Below, in pieces: positions 1-8,547 of a stretch of DNA of 24,459 bases; the stretch's first letter is position 1; each line of letters starts with the position of its first letter. The stretch spans positions 2,352,503 to 2,376,961 of the forward strand of contig BFEA01000010.1 in assembly GCA_003427395.1 (NCBI GenBank), read 5' to 3'. A program made the position numbers and the translations under genes. Under the pieces are notes generated by a model. It was not told the origin of the DNA and did no database searches. It worked only from the letters and a program-made list of their open reading frames with translations. The stretch is from Chara braunii. Its lineage: Eukaryota > Streptophyta > Charophyceae > Charales > Characeae.

Positions 1-19
1 AAGATGGAGGGGAAGGAGA

Positions 20-128
20 AGAAGAAGAAGAGGGGGGGGGGGGAAGAGGAAGAAGAGGAAGTAGAAGGAAGGGAAGAAGAAGAAGAAGAAGAAGAAGAAG
101 AAGAAGAAGAAGAAGAAGAAGGACGAGG
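20..128. repeat. G-tract and (GAA)n purine microsatellite at the left edge
   Basis: A run of 12 G (32-43) is followed by an almost pure GAA/GAAGAA tract to about 121. The plus strand is nearly all purine here, so any reading frame gives poly-Glu or poly-Lys rich peptides of no coding value. Such a tract at the first bases suggests a contig end at a simple repeat. Confidence 0.95.
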
Positions 129-534
129 AAGACACTTCTCCACTCACCCCCTTAGATGCCTCCTTCTTGATGAAGCCTCCTTTTTCTTGGCTATGGCTAC
201 CTCCATTTCCAAGCCTTCCCTCCCTCCTTCTCTCACCTCCTTCGAGTACCCATGGGCTCCTATCACTAAGACTAGGGAGTCCTCCCCTCTAGGAGGGCTA
301 ATGAGACTCCTCTTAGTCTTGCCTTCTCCTCCACTAGCCTGGGAGCTATGGCGGACTACCTCCCTCACTACCACTAACTTGTAGAGCCTCCTCCTACTAG
401 CTCACAGTCACTCCCAAGCTTCCGGACTGACAGGGGTTCCCCTCACCACTCTCCAATTGCCTCTAGAGCTCTCACGGGCTCATTTGGGCAGCATGGGCAC
501 TCCACATGCAAGTGTGAGTGTGGCGGGCTGAATC
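129..534. other. Gene-free stretch left of the TATA dyad
   Basis: No convincing coding frame. The sequence is pyrimidine-rich on the plus strand (purine-rich on the minus strand). If the minus-strand TATA box at 541-547 works, this is where its transcript would begin and run leftward. Short open frames exist on both strands but lack recognisable motifs. Confidence 0.5.
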
Positions 535-554
535 CCCAGCTTATATAGGCTGGG
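535..554 (-). promoter_or_regulatory. Candidate minus-strand TATA box inside a short hairpin
   Basis: The minus strand reads TATATAA at 547-541. It lies in an 8-nt loop between perfect 6-bp arms, CCCAGC (535-540) and GCTGGG (549-554) on the plus strand. The arrangement matches the right-hand TATA site at 19481-19508, where unrelated arms flank the box. On the minus strand the upstream side is the hairpin-rich region 600-4390, so this could be the core promoter of a large LTR. Promoter function is inferred from the motif and context only. Confidence 0.45.
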
Positions 555-1227
555 AACAGCAGTCCGGCCAGCCCTTGGGCCCTCCCAAGTGCCCCAAGGT
601 GAACCGAGGTACCCCCAAGGCCAATTTTCACCTCTAGGCCTCTCCGGGGGCACCTGGGCCTCTTTTTGGCCAGGTTCATGCAGTCCGAGTGGTTGGTACC
701 AACTCGGATTGCCTCTTGGCCTACTCCGGCCTCTTTTCCCCCTCACAAATGCTGCTCCCTTGGGTCCTAATGCCCAAGGGGCAATTTTACTTGAAGGAAA
801 AAGGCCTAGTGGACCTTTTTCTCGATTTTTTCATGTTTCGGCCTCCCTTGGGTAGGCCGGACCATTTTTTAAAGTGGCGGCACCCTTTTAGCCTTGGATC
901 TGGTTGAGATCCATTACCAACAATAATCCGTGCTACCCCCTAGTAGCCCATGCTTCAATTTTGAGCCCCTAAGTTCAGTTTTTCAATTTTTGGTGCATCT
1001 GGCTCTCCTTTTGGGCCAAATGCACTGTTTTATCATTTTCCCTCTTTTGTTTCTTTCCATTTTGGGCTGCCACCTCATTCCGGATCTAGCCGTTTTTCGC
1101 TGGCCCACAAAAAACGGCTATTTCCTCTCAACCATAAGATCTAATCTCAGATCCATGCTTAGAAAGAAAACCGGACTTTCCCCTTTGCATTTTCTTTTTA
1201 TTTTTGCCCCTAAAATTCAGATTTTTG

Positions 1228-1256
1228 TGAGATATGGCCCCAGGGGCCATATCTCA
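1228..1256. repeat. Perfect 14-bp palindrome with 1-nt spacer
   Basis: The left arm TGAGATATGGCCCC (1228-1241) and right arm GGGGCCATATCTCA (1243-1256) are exactly complementary around a single A. It lies in gene-poor sequence with no flanking open frame. Confidence 0.85.
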
Positions 1257-1300
1257 GCAATCCGGCCTGCACTCCTTAAATCTAGGAGGAGTGAGGTCAT

Positions 1301-1339
1301 CATTGGGACCTGGCAGTCCCTACTGCAGCCATCCCAATG
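1301..1339. repeat. Long-loop inverted repeat, copy 1
   Basis: CATTGGGA (1301-1308) pairs with TCCCAATG (1332-1339). The loop contains a GGCAGTCCCTACTGCAG-like core that is also found in the copy at 2826-2867, whose arms are different but still complementary. Confidence 0.7.
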
Positions 1340-1712
1340 GGCCGGCACACCCTCCTCCACCCATTCTTCATATTTGCTCTCATTTTTCGTCTTTTTTCTC
1401 TTTTTTTTTTTTTTTCTTTTTCTCTTATCTTTGTTGTGACATGTGACAATTTGTTATGCGCTCTCTTTCTACGCCTTAGAGCCTTGATTGTGGCCAGGTT
1501 TACAGCCGGCTGTTGGCCGTTGCACCCCGGCCTACCAAGTTGCCATGCCCATGCCCCTAGGGGGCTCATTTAATTCCCGTTAGCCTCCATTTTGAGCCCC
1601 TTTGGCTCCGATTTTTCTTGGCTCGCCTGTTTCTTGCTTGGAGACCCTTGGGCTCTTATTTTATCATGCCTAGCTAGTCCGAAATACCTCGGACCACTGG
1701 ACAATCCTCCCC

Positions 1713-1946
1713 TTATTATTTTTTTATTGCTCCTCACTCCCGCTTTCGCCCGTTTGGCCCCACTAGGGTTGGCCCTAGTGACGCCAATATTTTCCACCAT
1801 CTCGATGGCACCGTTTGCTTCTCACGGCCACCTTTCACCTTGGCTAGTGGTCTCCTCCCCGGGATACCTCAAGTCCCCGCCGCTTTCCATACTAGCCCCA
1901 TTTTTCCGTTCCGCCGGCGGTGCCGTCGAGAAGACCTAATTCTCGA
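1713..1946. repeat. Two further perfect short hairpins
   Basis: CACTAGGG (1761-1768) pairs with CCCTAGTG (1773-1780) across a TTGG loop. TCGAGAA (926-932 of the second kilobase, i.e. 1926-1932) pairs with TTCTCGA (1940-1946) across 7 nt. Both are isolated dyads in sequence without a gene. Confidence 0.7.
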
Positions 1947-2560
1947 TAATTTTTATTTGGGCCCCTTTGGCTCTCGGCGTCATCTCGATTGATGCCCAAT
2001 TTTTATCTGGGACTTCCCCTGTCCCCGGCAGTCTTGTTTTATTATTTTTTTCACGTGTCCCTTGTGCCGTCAATATTCTCCCGGCCGCGGGACCCCGTCG
2101 TGCCGTCGCCGTTTTTACTGTCGCACTCCCCTAGTGTCGAGGCGTCATTTTCTAGTGTTTTTCGGGCGTGCCGCGACCCATTTGCCCTTGGCCCAGGCAT
2201 CCTAGTGCAGTCCGCGATTTCTCGGACTGCATTCACATCAATCTTGCTAGCCCCACAGCCCCACAGCATGTCCCAAGCCCAAGGAAAATAAGCCGTCAAT
2301 TTTCCTAAGGCATCCGGGCTCATTTTTTACTCCCGGAGCCCCAAAATCTTAAGTTTGTCCCTCCTTATGCAGTCCGTTGTAACTCGGACTGCAGTAGGGG
2401 CTGTTTTCATTGTCCTAGTGCCCCTGAACTAGCCCCCTACCAAAAGAAAAACAGGCGGTCACTCCCCAAGTGCATCCGGCCTCAATTTTGGCTCCCGGTG
2501 CATCTAAAACATGTGTTTGGCCTCTCTCATGCAATCCGTTATTTTTCGGTTGTAAGGACG

Positions 2561-2603
2561 TTGATTTTCTTTAATTTTCTCTGCATAAATCAAAGAAAAT
2601 CAA
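2561..2603. repeat. AT-rich 12-bp inverted repeat
   Basis: TTGATTTTCTTT (2561-2572) and AAAGAAAATCAA (2592-2603) are perfectly complementary with a 19-nt spacer. Confidence 0.8.
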
Positions 2604-2825
2604 GATCCTTTGTAACCGCCATATTGCCAAAGTGAATCTGGTCCAAAATCCCTCCCCTAGGTGACCGTTTTTGTCCGTTAGTGCCCTTTTGACTTTCCCT
2701 CTTTTACTTTTCTTTTTCTTTTATTTTTCTTTTCTTTTTCTTTGTGCATGCCAGGTGTCAACTAGCTGTTAAGACCCTTTTCTCAATTTTCTTTTCTTTT
2801 CTTTTTTTTTTCCTCCACTTGTGGA

Positions 2826-2867
2826 CAGTTGGAACTTGGCAGTTCCTACTTGCTGCAGTTCCAACTG
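2826..2867. repeat. Long-loop inverted repeat, copy 2
   Basis: CAGTTGGAAC (2826-2835) pairs with GTTCCAACTG (2858-2867). The loop resembles the loop of the copy at 1301-1339 (both contain a GGCAG..CCTACT..TGCAG core), while the arms have diverged together. Confidence 0.75.
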
Positions 2868-3275
2868 ACGACCAACTCACTCATCCCCTCTCACCCTCCT
2901 TGTCTCATTTTCCCCTATTTTCCTTTTACTTTTTCTTTTTCTTTTTGCTTGTCAAGTGTCAACTAGTTGTTAGGGCTCTTTTCTTACCTCTTCCGCTTAG
3001 GTTTGACCCTTCCCATGCCCAAGGGCCAGTCCGTTATTTTTCGGACTGCAGTTGTGGCTCTTCCATGCCCTTGGGAGCCACCGTTAACCCTCCCTTCTCC
3101 AACCAGTAGTGCCCCTTTGCACCGATTTTTTTCCTGGGGGCCTGTTTTTCTCATGTTGACTTCGTTTGCCCCATTTTCTTGGGGGAGGGCAATCCGAGAT
3201 TTTTCGGATTACTCCCATGCCTCCCATTACCTGTTCTCTTACTTTTTATTTTTCTTTTAGCCCTCCCACTTGCTC

Positions 3276-3341
3276 CCACTAGTGCTTGCACTAGTGGTGG
3301 TGCTAATAAATTTGGCCGTCAAGATCTCCGATCTTGATGGC
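3276..3341. repeat. Two adjacent strong palindromes
   Basis: CCACTAGTGC (3276-3285) and GCACTAGTGG (3288-3297) form a perfect 10-bp stem with a TT loop. Only 22 bases on, TCAAGATC (3319-3326) and GATCTTGA (3330-3337) form a perfect 8-bp stem with a TCC loop, and this extends outward by a G-T wobble and three more pairs (315-318 with 338-341 of this kilobase). No coding frame accounts for them. Confidence 0.85.
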
Positions 3342-3514
3342 GCAACTTGTTTTTATTTTTTTACCCCACACACCTTGCCGCAATTTTCCCTTGGGACGCC
3401 ACAGGTCCCCGCCACTTGTCCCGCATTAGTCCCCGGTACTAGTCCCAAATGCTAGCCCCCGACACTTGTCCCGCGCTAGTACCGTACTTATTATTTTTTT
3501 ACTTAGCCCCTCAT

Positions 3515-3973
3515 GGTCCCCGACACTTTGTCCCGCTGGCACCACATCTCCTATTGGTCTCACGTGGTCCCCGACACTTTGTCCCGCCGATATCACATCT
3601 TCTCTTGGTCTCACGTGGTCCCCGACTCTTTGTCCCGCTGGTACCACATCTTCCCTTGGTCTCACGTGGTCCCCGACACTTTGTCCCGCCGATACCACAT
3701 CTTCTCTTGATCTCACGTGGTCCCTGGCACTTTGTCCCGCTGGTACCACATCTTCCCTTGGTCTCACGTGGTCCCCGACACTTTGTCCTGTTGGTACCAC
3801 ATGGTCCCTTGGTCTCGCATGGTCCCCGACACTTTGTCCCGCCGGTACCACATCTTCTCTTGGTCTCACGTGGTCCCCGGCTCTTTGTCCCGCTGGTACC
3901 ACATCTTCCCTTGGTCTCGCGTGGTCCCCGACACTTTGTCCCGCCGGTACTACATCTTCTCTTGGTCTCACGT
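3515..3973. repeat. Exact 51-bp tandem array, nine units
   Basis: Units begin with GGTCCCCGAC at 3515, 3566, 3617, 3668, 3719, 3770, 3821, 3872 and 3923, and a tenth partial unit begins at 3974. Spacing is exactly 51 bp with no indel. Units differ by scattered substitutions. Most unit junctions carry TCACGTGG, which contains the G-box core CACGTG. Because 51 is divisible by 3, open frames run through the array on both strands as 17-residue repeats. Their openness on both strands marks them as a by-product of the period rather than proteins. The array sits in the region between the TATA dyad at 541 and the polypurine-like site at 4400. Confidence 0.95.
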
Positions 3974-3979
3974 AGTCCC

Positions 3980-4383
3980 CTACTTAGCTTGTGGCCCTAT
4001 TGTCCCTCTTGCCGCTTCATCCTAGTGGCCCACCTAGCCCGACAACGTTTCCCTCGCGACGGCGCCTTATGTCCTATTCATTCATTTCCCTTGCTTCTTT
4101 TCTCTCTCTGCAGCGCGCATTCTTTGCCACTACTTTTCTTGGCGGTCCTTCTCCGTTTCGGGGGAAAGGTCGCCTTCGCCACTTTTTTGCGTGCCTCCGC
4201 CGCTCCCGGTTCCGTCAATTTTCTTCTTAGTCCATTGGTCCCGACGGCTTTGGGCAGCTTATAGGTTCCTAGCACCTATGCCTGAGCCTTGATCCTTCCA
4301 TCCTTCTTGCCTCCGGTTTTCTCTGCCGTGCACAAATTAGCCATATACAGTCTCTCGAGTGACGGAAAGTCATTCGGGATTCC
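3980..4383. other. Gene-free stretch between the 51-bp array and the LTR-like boundary
   Basis: No gene recognised. A dyad ATAGGT (4261-4266) / ACCTAT (4274-4279) overlaps a minus-strand TATAAG (4263-4258). This is a second possible minus-strand TATA site, about 130 bases inside the putative LTR start at 4394. A 65-codon basic minus-strand frame at 4078-4275 has no ATG and no family resemblance. Confidence 0.35.
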
Positions 4384-4440
4384 CTAGTCCCGACACATTC
4401 CCCCCACTCATTCGCGATGTCCTCATCGTGCACCAGTCCT
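4384..4440 (-). mobile_element. Retroelement 3' boundary A: pol end, polypurine tract and TG of an LTR
   Basis: On the minus strand a GATGAGGACATCGC motif is followed by AATGAGTGGGGGGAA and then TGTGTCGGGACTAGGG. A purine tract followed by TG is the usual 3' end of the internal region of a Ty3-like element, with TG opening the 3' LTR at about 4394 and running leftward. A short frame just before it reads MRTSR, resembling the pol end at site B (about 5710). No matching 5' LTR copy, target-site duplication or primer-binding site was found, so the boundary is inferred. Confidence 0.5.
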
Positions 4441-4545
4441 TAGTTAGTAGGGATTCTGGGGTGATAGACAGACAGGAAAGGGGGGGGTGGGGTGAGACGG
4501 GTAGTTAGCTTGCCAGGGTTCTTTGTGTCTTTTCCCATTCCTTTC

Positions 4546-5170
4546 TCAGGCTGCTCTTTTAGTTTCCGCCCTTTTTGGGGTGGAGGAGGGTATAGGGGAG
4601 TCAAAGGTTCTTGTTCGGACCTCCCTTCTCTTCCTACAGCTTAGACCAGGTTGCTCATTTCCATTATAGCTCTGCCTCTTTATCTTTCCCTCAATCGAGA
4701 CGCGAACTTCCTTTTCAGTCAACTCTGTATACCCAGCAGGGCAACCCATAATTCTTTCGATTTCAGTAACATTAAGTAGACGAGGCTCTCCTCGCTTCAT
4801 GCACTTAACTGGTGACATGCTGGCTTTATTCCCAGGGCGACAATTTGTAGCCATAACACAATTGGTTTTCTCATTATATGCCTTGGCATTGTTGATAACA
4901 AATTATAGGCAAGTTTTCGGATGTGACTCAATGTCAGGCATTTGCTCTGGACGGGGAATGTTCGTCCAGTACAACCGCCGCCTTTGCTTGTGGTGATACC
5001 CACTTCGAATTGATGAACACAGACACAAATCCCCCTAGGCGCTTCGTAATCTCAAATCTATCTTTCCATTTCCTTGAGGAAGCATTCTCAAGCGGACACC
5101 ATTTTGACTTTGTCTTCTTCATTGCTCTTAACACATCCCAAAATAACATGTTTTTCGGCCCGTGCAATCC
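4546..5170 (-). pseudogene. Decayed cytosine-5 DNA methyltransferase, C-terminal part
   Basis: Minus-strand frames encode the hallmark series of the C5-methyltransferase family (methylation of cytosine in DNA). In order they are: LFWDVLRAM (5144-5118); LENASS at the motif VI position (ENV-like, 5092-5075); INSKWVSPQ (5014-4988); then, after a +1 shift near 4984-4987, RRRLYWTNIP (motif VIII, 4983-4954); a TAA at 4903-4905 in place of a sense codon; and, in the same frame, TEIERIMGCP..YT (motif IX, 4767-4726). A degenerate GN..P near the end may be motif X. The catalytic Pro-Cys (motif IV) and the SAM-binding motif I are not visible. The 66-bp array lies where they would be expected, so the gene looks 5'-truncated. 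The INS..VS.Q.R.RLYWTNI pattern is nearer to DNMT3-like, phage and bacterial enzymes than to DNMT1. It ends about 140 bases before retroelement boundary A, which suggests it was carried by that element. Confidence 0.82.
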
Positions 5171-5367
5171 ATGCTTCCCACTTTACCCTGTCCCGAAGCT
5201 CAGGCTTTTCCGAATCCAGATACATTTCCCCCGGGTCATTTTACCCAGCCTTTCTCAGGTTTTGCCAATTCTGCATGCATATTATCCTCTGCCCCTTTCT
5301 TGCCCTTTACTTAATTGGCTTTCCATGTGCAATGCTCAGTTCATCCCTTGTGCATTTCTTTTCCAAA
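5171..5367 (-). other. Possible N-terminal remnant of the methyltransferase
   Basis: Reading the minus strand upstream of the methyltransferase frame gives short in-register pieces (for example SGFGKA, then MDCTG) that fit the stretch between motif IV and the LFWDV block of C5-methyltransferases, but in shifting frames and with stops. No Pro-Cys is seen. This may be worn coding sequence running into the 66-bp array. Confidence 0.3.
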
Positions 5368-5690
5368 CATCTTGTCGGACCTTTTTCTCAAGCCCATGCA
5401 AGCCAATCACACAGCCATTCCCCAGCCTGCCAGTCCTTTTCTCAAGTCCATGCAGAGTTAATCATACCAGCCCTTTCCTTCCTAGTTGTCTTGCCAGACC
5501 CTTTTTCTCAAGTTCATACCACGTCACTTGCTCAAGTCCTTTCTATCCTGGGCATCTTGCCAGACCCCCTTTTCTTCGGCCTATGCAAAACCAATTACAA
5601 GTCTTTTTCTTTTCTGGGTGTCTTGCCAGGCCCCTTTTCTCAGGCCCATGCAAAGCCAAATACAGGTTTTTTTCCATGCGTATTCATTGG
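5368..5690. repeat. Degenerate 66-bp tandem array, about five units
   Basis: Units start with CTTGCCAGACCCCTTTTCTC-like sequence near 5368, 5433, 5489, 5556 and 5622 and continue with a CCCATGCAAA-like stretch. The copies are strongly diverged. On the minus strand the array begins just inside putative LTR boundary B (5700), the position of the U3 region of a 3' LTR. Tandem repeats in U3 are common and often act as enhancers, but no function can be read here. Confidence 0.75.
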
Positions 5691-5694
5691 TAGA

Positions 5695-5740
5695 TGGCAC
5701 ACCTTCCCCCCATTCAAAACGCGATGTCCCCATCGCGCGA
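5695..5740 (-). mobile_element. Retroelement 3' boundary B, sister of boundary A
   Basis: The minus strand reads GATGGGGACATCGCG, a TGA, AATGGGGGGAAGG, then TGTGCCATC. This parallels boundary A (GATGAGGACATCGCG, AATGAGTGGGGGGAA, TGTGTCGGG). Just before it a frame includes LRVRTSR, resembling the MRTSR of site A and the LRTSR-type ends of some Ty3 polyproteins. Two such signatures 1.3 kb apart in the same orientation imply two related elements, a nested insertion, or a recombinant. Confidence 0.5.
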
Positions 5741-6495
5741 CTGGTTCTCACTCGGAGGTACGAGACCTTTGGCCCGCCGACTGAGTCAAGGACGTAAGCC
5801 CACTCACTTCACGAAGGAGGGGTGATTATTTCCTCCCCAGCGGGTGGCGCCTCATCCTTCCACTTAGTCCGACCTTTCGCTATTACACGATGAGCACCAG
5901 TACTGAGGTTCCTCCTCACCTCTGGCAGGTAGGTCCAGTCCAAGCCTCTTAGGGCCCCGTCTGGTCGTAAGAGTTTCCCTCGCGAATCGTTCCTCCCGAG
6001 TGGTAATTTTCTGGATCCGGCCTCTTCCTTTTAAGAGAGTTGGGGCTCTCAATTAGTCCGCGAGCGCAGTTACGAAGACCTCGCAATTAGTCCTGAAACG
6101 GTTGTAATGTTCCGGCAGGGCAGTGTTAATGCCCCGTGGTGGTGACGGACTCCACCCGGTACCTTTGCCCGGCCCCTCCCCTTGGACGGTGCCACCCAAC
6201 TTAGCGCGGGCAGCCGAGGTCCGACCCATACGGCCATGACACCCCTCTATGACATGACGTGTGGTTGGAGAGTAGCAAAAATAGACTAGATGAGAATGGC
6301 TCTCTCGCCCATTTGGCTCTCTCGCCCTTTGACGTTTCGGCATTCAACAGGAGGCGCAATTTGAACTCCCCGACTAGAGCTCATTGTCGGAGGTGGTTCC
6401 GGACGGCCAACACCGATCCAAGTGGTAGGTGCCTTGGTCCTTTAACCCTCATCCTCTTCAAAGAGGAACAGGTCGCGCTGAGACTTTTTTCCTGA
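5741..6495 (-). other. Probable worn-out pol 3' sequence, unassigned
   Basis: Two same-frame minus-strand stretches (6343-6053 and 6052-5864) are separated only by a TAA/TTA boundary. They encode basic, Pro/Arg-rich peptides. A neighbouring frame contains HRVIAKGRTKWKDEAPPAGEE, faintly like a chromodomain tail, as found after integrase in some Ty3 elements. No integrase or RNase H motif is certain. Position immediately upstream of boundary B is the best reason to think this is pol-derived. Confidence 0.25.
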
Positions 6496-6518
6496 AAGGG
6501 ATAGAGGTCTTGGGGTCG

Positions 6519-6560
6519 CGGTGCATGCACCGGTGTCCCCCTCTTGCTGAGGCAAAGGAC
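6519..6560. repeat. 14-bp palindrome beside a polypurine-like tract
   Basis: CGGTGCATGCACCG (6519-6532) is a perfect palindrome. Just to the right the minus strand reads AGCAAGAGGGGGACACCGG. Nearly the same string, AGCAAGAGGGGGGGCACTGG, occurs on the minus strand at about 12306-12325, downstream of the four-gene cluster. The pair may be further polypurine tracts. Confidence 0.4.
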
Positions 6561-6639
6561 TAGAAGAAAAAAGAAATTTCATTTCAATGATCTTTCGAAG
6601 TCCATTTTAAGTTGCCTAGGGTCTCTTGTTTATGCAGTG

Positions 6640-6845
6640 CAATTTTCAAAACTCAATCCAATTCCAATGCTTAGTCTCATTCTCATGCTCAATCTCAGTC
6701 CAATGCTCAATCTCAGTCCAATGCTCAATGCAATATCTCTTCCAATGCTGAGTCCAATATTTTTTTCCAAAGCTGAGTCCAGTATCTTTTCCAAAGCTCA
6801 GTCCAATATTTTTTCCAAAACTCAGCTCTTCTCAATCTCATCCAT
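6640..6845. repeat. Degenerate tandem repeat of CCAATGCTCAGTCCAATA type
   Basis: About ten diverged copies of an 18-bp, then about 29-bp, unit built from CAATGCTCAGTC and TTTTTTCCAAAGCTGAGTCC-like pieces. The plus-strand frame across it is a run of Leu/Ser/Pro and is not a credible protein. Confidence 0.7.
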
Positions 6846-6904
6846 CTCAAACAGCCATGCAAGAGGACCCCAGTGCCAATTCCAAAGAATGACCCCTGTC
6901 AGGG

Positions 6905-7065
6905 GCCATTCCGAACAACCTGGTTAGGGTCGTTCTTTCCAATTCCAAGTCGAACAGCTTGGTTAGGGCCATTCTTTTCCATTTCAAGCGGAAAGCTTGG
7001 TTAGGGCCATCCTTATCCATTTCAATCAGACAGCTTGGTTAGGGCCATCCTTATCCATTTCCATG
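6905..7065. repeat. 38-bp tandem array, four units
   Basis: GGTTAGGGCCATyCTT occurs at 6922, 6961, 6999 and 7037 (spacing 39, 38, 38), followed by a TATCCATTTCAA-like spacer. It stops abruptly at about 7065. Confidence 0.85.
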
Positions 7066-8350
7066 TTAGCGCCCGAGGGGATGGGCCTCGAGGACACGGA
7101 TCCCATCTCTGTCTCGGAGGTTAGAAGGTGGTCATCTCTTTAGCGTTTTATGCGTGCGCTTTTCCTTTTATCCTTTTCAACAATCTTTTATCATCCATAT
7201 ATACACCCGACTTAGCATTTAATGCTCGAGTTGAGGCTCGCAGCCCCAAGCAGCACTAGCCAGTCCGGTCGTTCAACCATTGCAGAGAATGATTGCTCCA
7301 TCAATGTTCCCTCTCTCTTTCCGACCTCTCATGCCCCTCATTGCTTGTGAAATTGTTTGTAACTGGTTGGATTAGGCTCCTAGGGAAGAGGCTCCACATG
7401 CCTCTTTACCCATAGGTCCCCTAACCTCTTCTCGTGTTCGACCAACGTTTAATGTCTTGCTTTCCTCAACGAACCAAATTTCATTGCCTTTTTTCAAAAT
7501 ACGATCTTAGTTTTTCTCAGGAGTCATAATACAACCGCCCTGGCTAGTCTCACACCAATGTTTTCCGTCAACCATTGTCTTTGCAGAAACCTTTCAGGGT
7601 AGCATGTCAACAAAAGGTGACTCAAAAACTTGCTCATCCGTACTAAGTCCCGACTAGTGTCTGTCTCATTTTGTTTTGACGGCCTGATTCCCACTGGCCA
7701 AGCCCTTCCGCCAACATTTCTAGCATACATTTGTCAAACTCACATCCTGCCTATTCTCTCTTGTTGCCACCAGTTCTTATCCCAATGTCCCAGCCAGTAC
7801 TGAATATTTTCAGCATAAACTTGCGCGAGAGGTAGCATCTAGAGAGCGACATCAACCTGTCTTGCCCTTGTCAACTTTCGCGTAATCTAGACCACACCCC
7901 CCAAAAAACGACCGAGATGACTAATTGACCTTCGTCTATCCCACATACAACCTTTACATACAGCCTCTCTCGCCGTGGTTCGATTTCCTTCTTGGTCTTT
8001 TGTCCCCTAACCTCTCCAAGTTCCTTTAATTGCGGGGCGTACCCCAACCATACTTATAAGCGAGAACACCTATCCTTTCCTTCCTGCGGACATCTCAGCG
8101 TTCTTCCGTCGTGGGAAGTCGACACTGTGACCGACTCGCCCCTCCTCATCTCTCTTTCGACCCTGATGGCCCAGGTATTACATTAACCCATGATAAAACC
8201 ACTGGTTGCCTAATTGCCAAAATTCCTTATGCCACTTTGTAATGTTCCCTTGGCTGCGTTATCAACCTAAGGTCCTCCTTCCCTCTTCCAACTTGGCTAC
8301 TTCCTCCGCCTCTCTCTCGCAATAAGTATCGATAACTTGGCGATGATCCC
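7066..8350. other. Gene-poor stretch with only short unassigned frames
   Basis: No gene recognised. A 68-codon minus-strand frame (7730-7524) and a nearby Trp-rich minus-strand fragment (about 7820-7740, with YWLGHWDKNWWQQ) could be polyprotein debris, but neither shows a diagnostic motif. A minus-strand TATATATGG at about 7205-7197 lies next to the palindrome GCATTAAATGC. Composition is similar to the flanking gag-bearing DNA. Confidence 0.3.
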
Positions 8351-8352
8351 CC

Positions 8353-8377
8353 TTTTTTTTTTTTTTTTTTTTTTTTT
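8353..8377 (-). repeat. T25 tract (A25 on the minus strand)
   Basis: An uninterrupted run of 25 T follows CCCCC on the plus strand. On the minus strand this is A25, about 170 bases after the end of the gag A relic and in the same orientation. It could be a retroposed poly(A) tail or a slippage-prone homopolymer. No flanking target-site duplication was identified. Confidence 0.6.
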
Positions 8378-8547
8378 GGTTCTTGTCCTCGACTATCCTC
8401 GTCCTCACAACCTCTGGTCCTCACGTCGCATCGCTCGTTTCGGTGCTCTTTCGATGTTGAGGTCCGGTCGCGTCCCTCCTTCCTTTCTCGAGCGGTGGTC
8501 CCGTCCTACCCACGACCCCACTTCTTCTCGTGGTTACATGTTGGCCC

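Larger units (their letters stand above)
680..3212. repeat. Dispersed hairpin family, GCAGTCCG / 8-nt loop / CGGACTGC
   Basis: Members lie at 680-712 (longer loop), 2207-2230, 2369-2392, 2531-2554, 3027-3048 and 3189-3212. In the last five the loop is exactly 8 nt. The loops differ (CGATTTCT, TTGTAACT, TTATTTTT twice, AGATTTTT). The stem is GCAGTCCG with CGGACTGC at 2207 and 2369, but AATCCG with CGGATT at 3191-3210, so one G-C pair has become A-T on both arms. The 2531 copy has a damaged right arm. These are separated by hundreds of bases and do not form a simple tandem array. Confidence 0.75.

Noticed and set aside
4-384. Plus-strand frame rich in Glu and Lys
   Set aside because: It is a translation of the (GAA)n microsatellite and adjoining low-complexity DNA.
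3426-4264. Long open frames on both strands across the 51-bp array
   Set aside because: They exist because 51 is divisible by 3. The peptides are pure 17-residue repeats open on both strands, with no flanking domain.
4078-4275. Very basic minus-strand frame that recalls histone tails
   Set aside because: It has no ATG start and no histone fold, and composition alone explains it.
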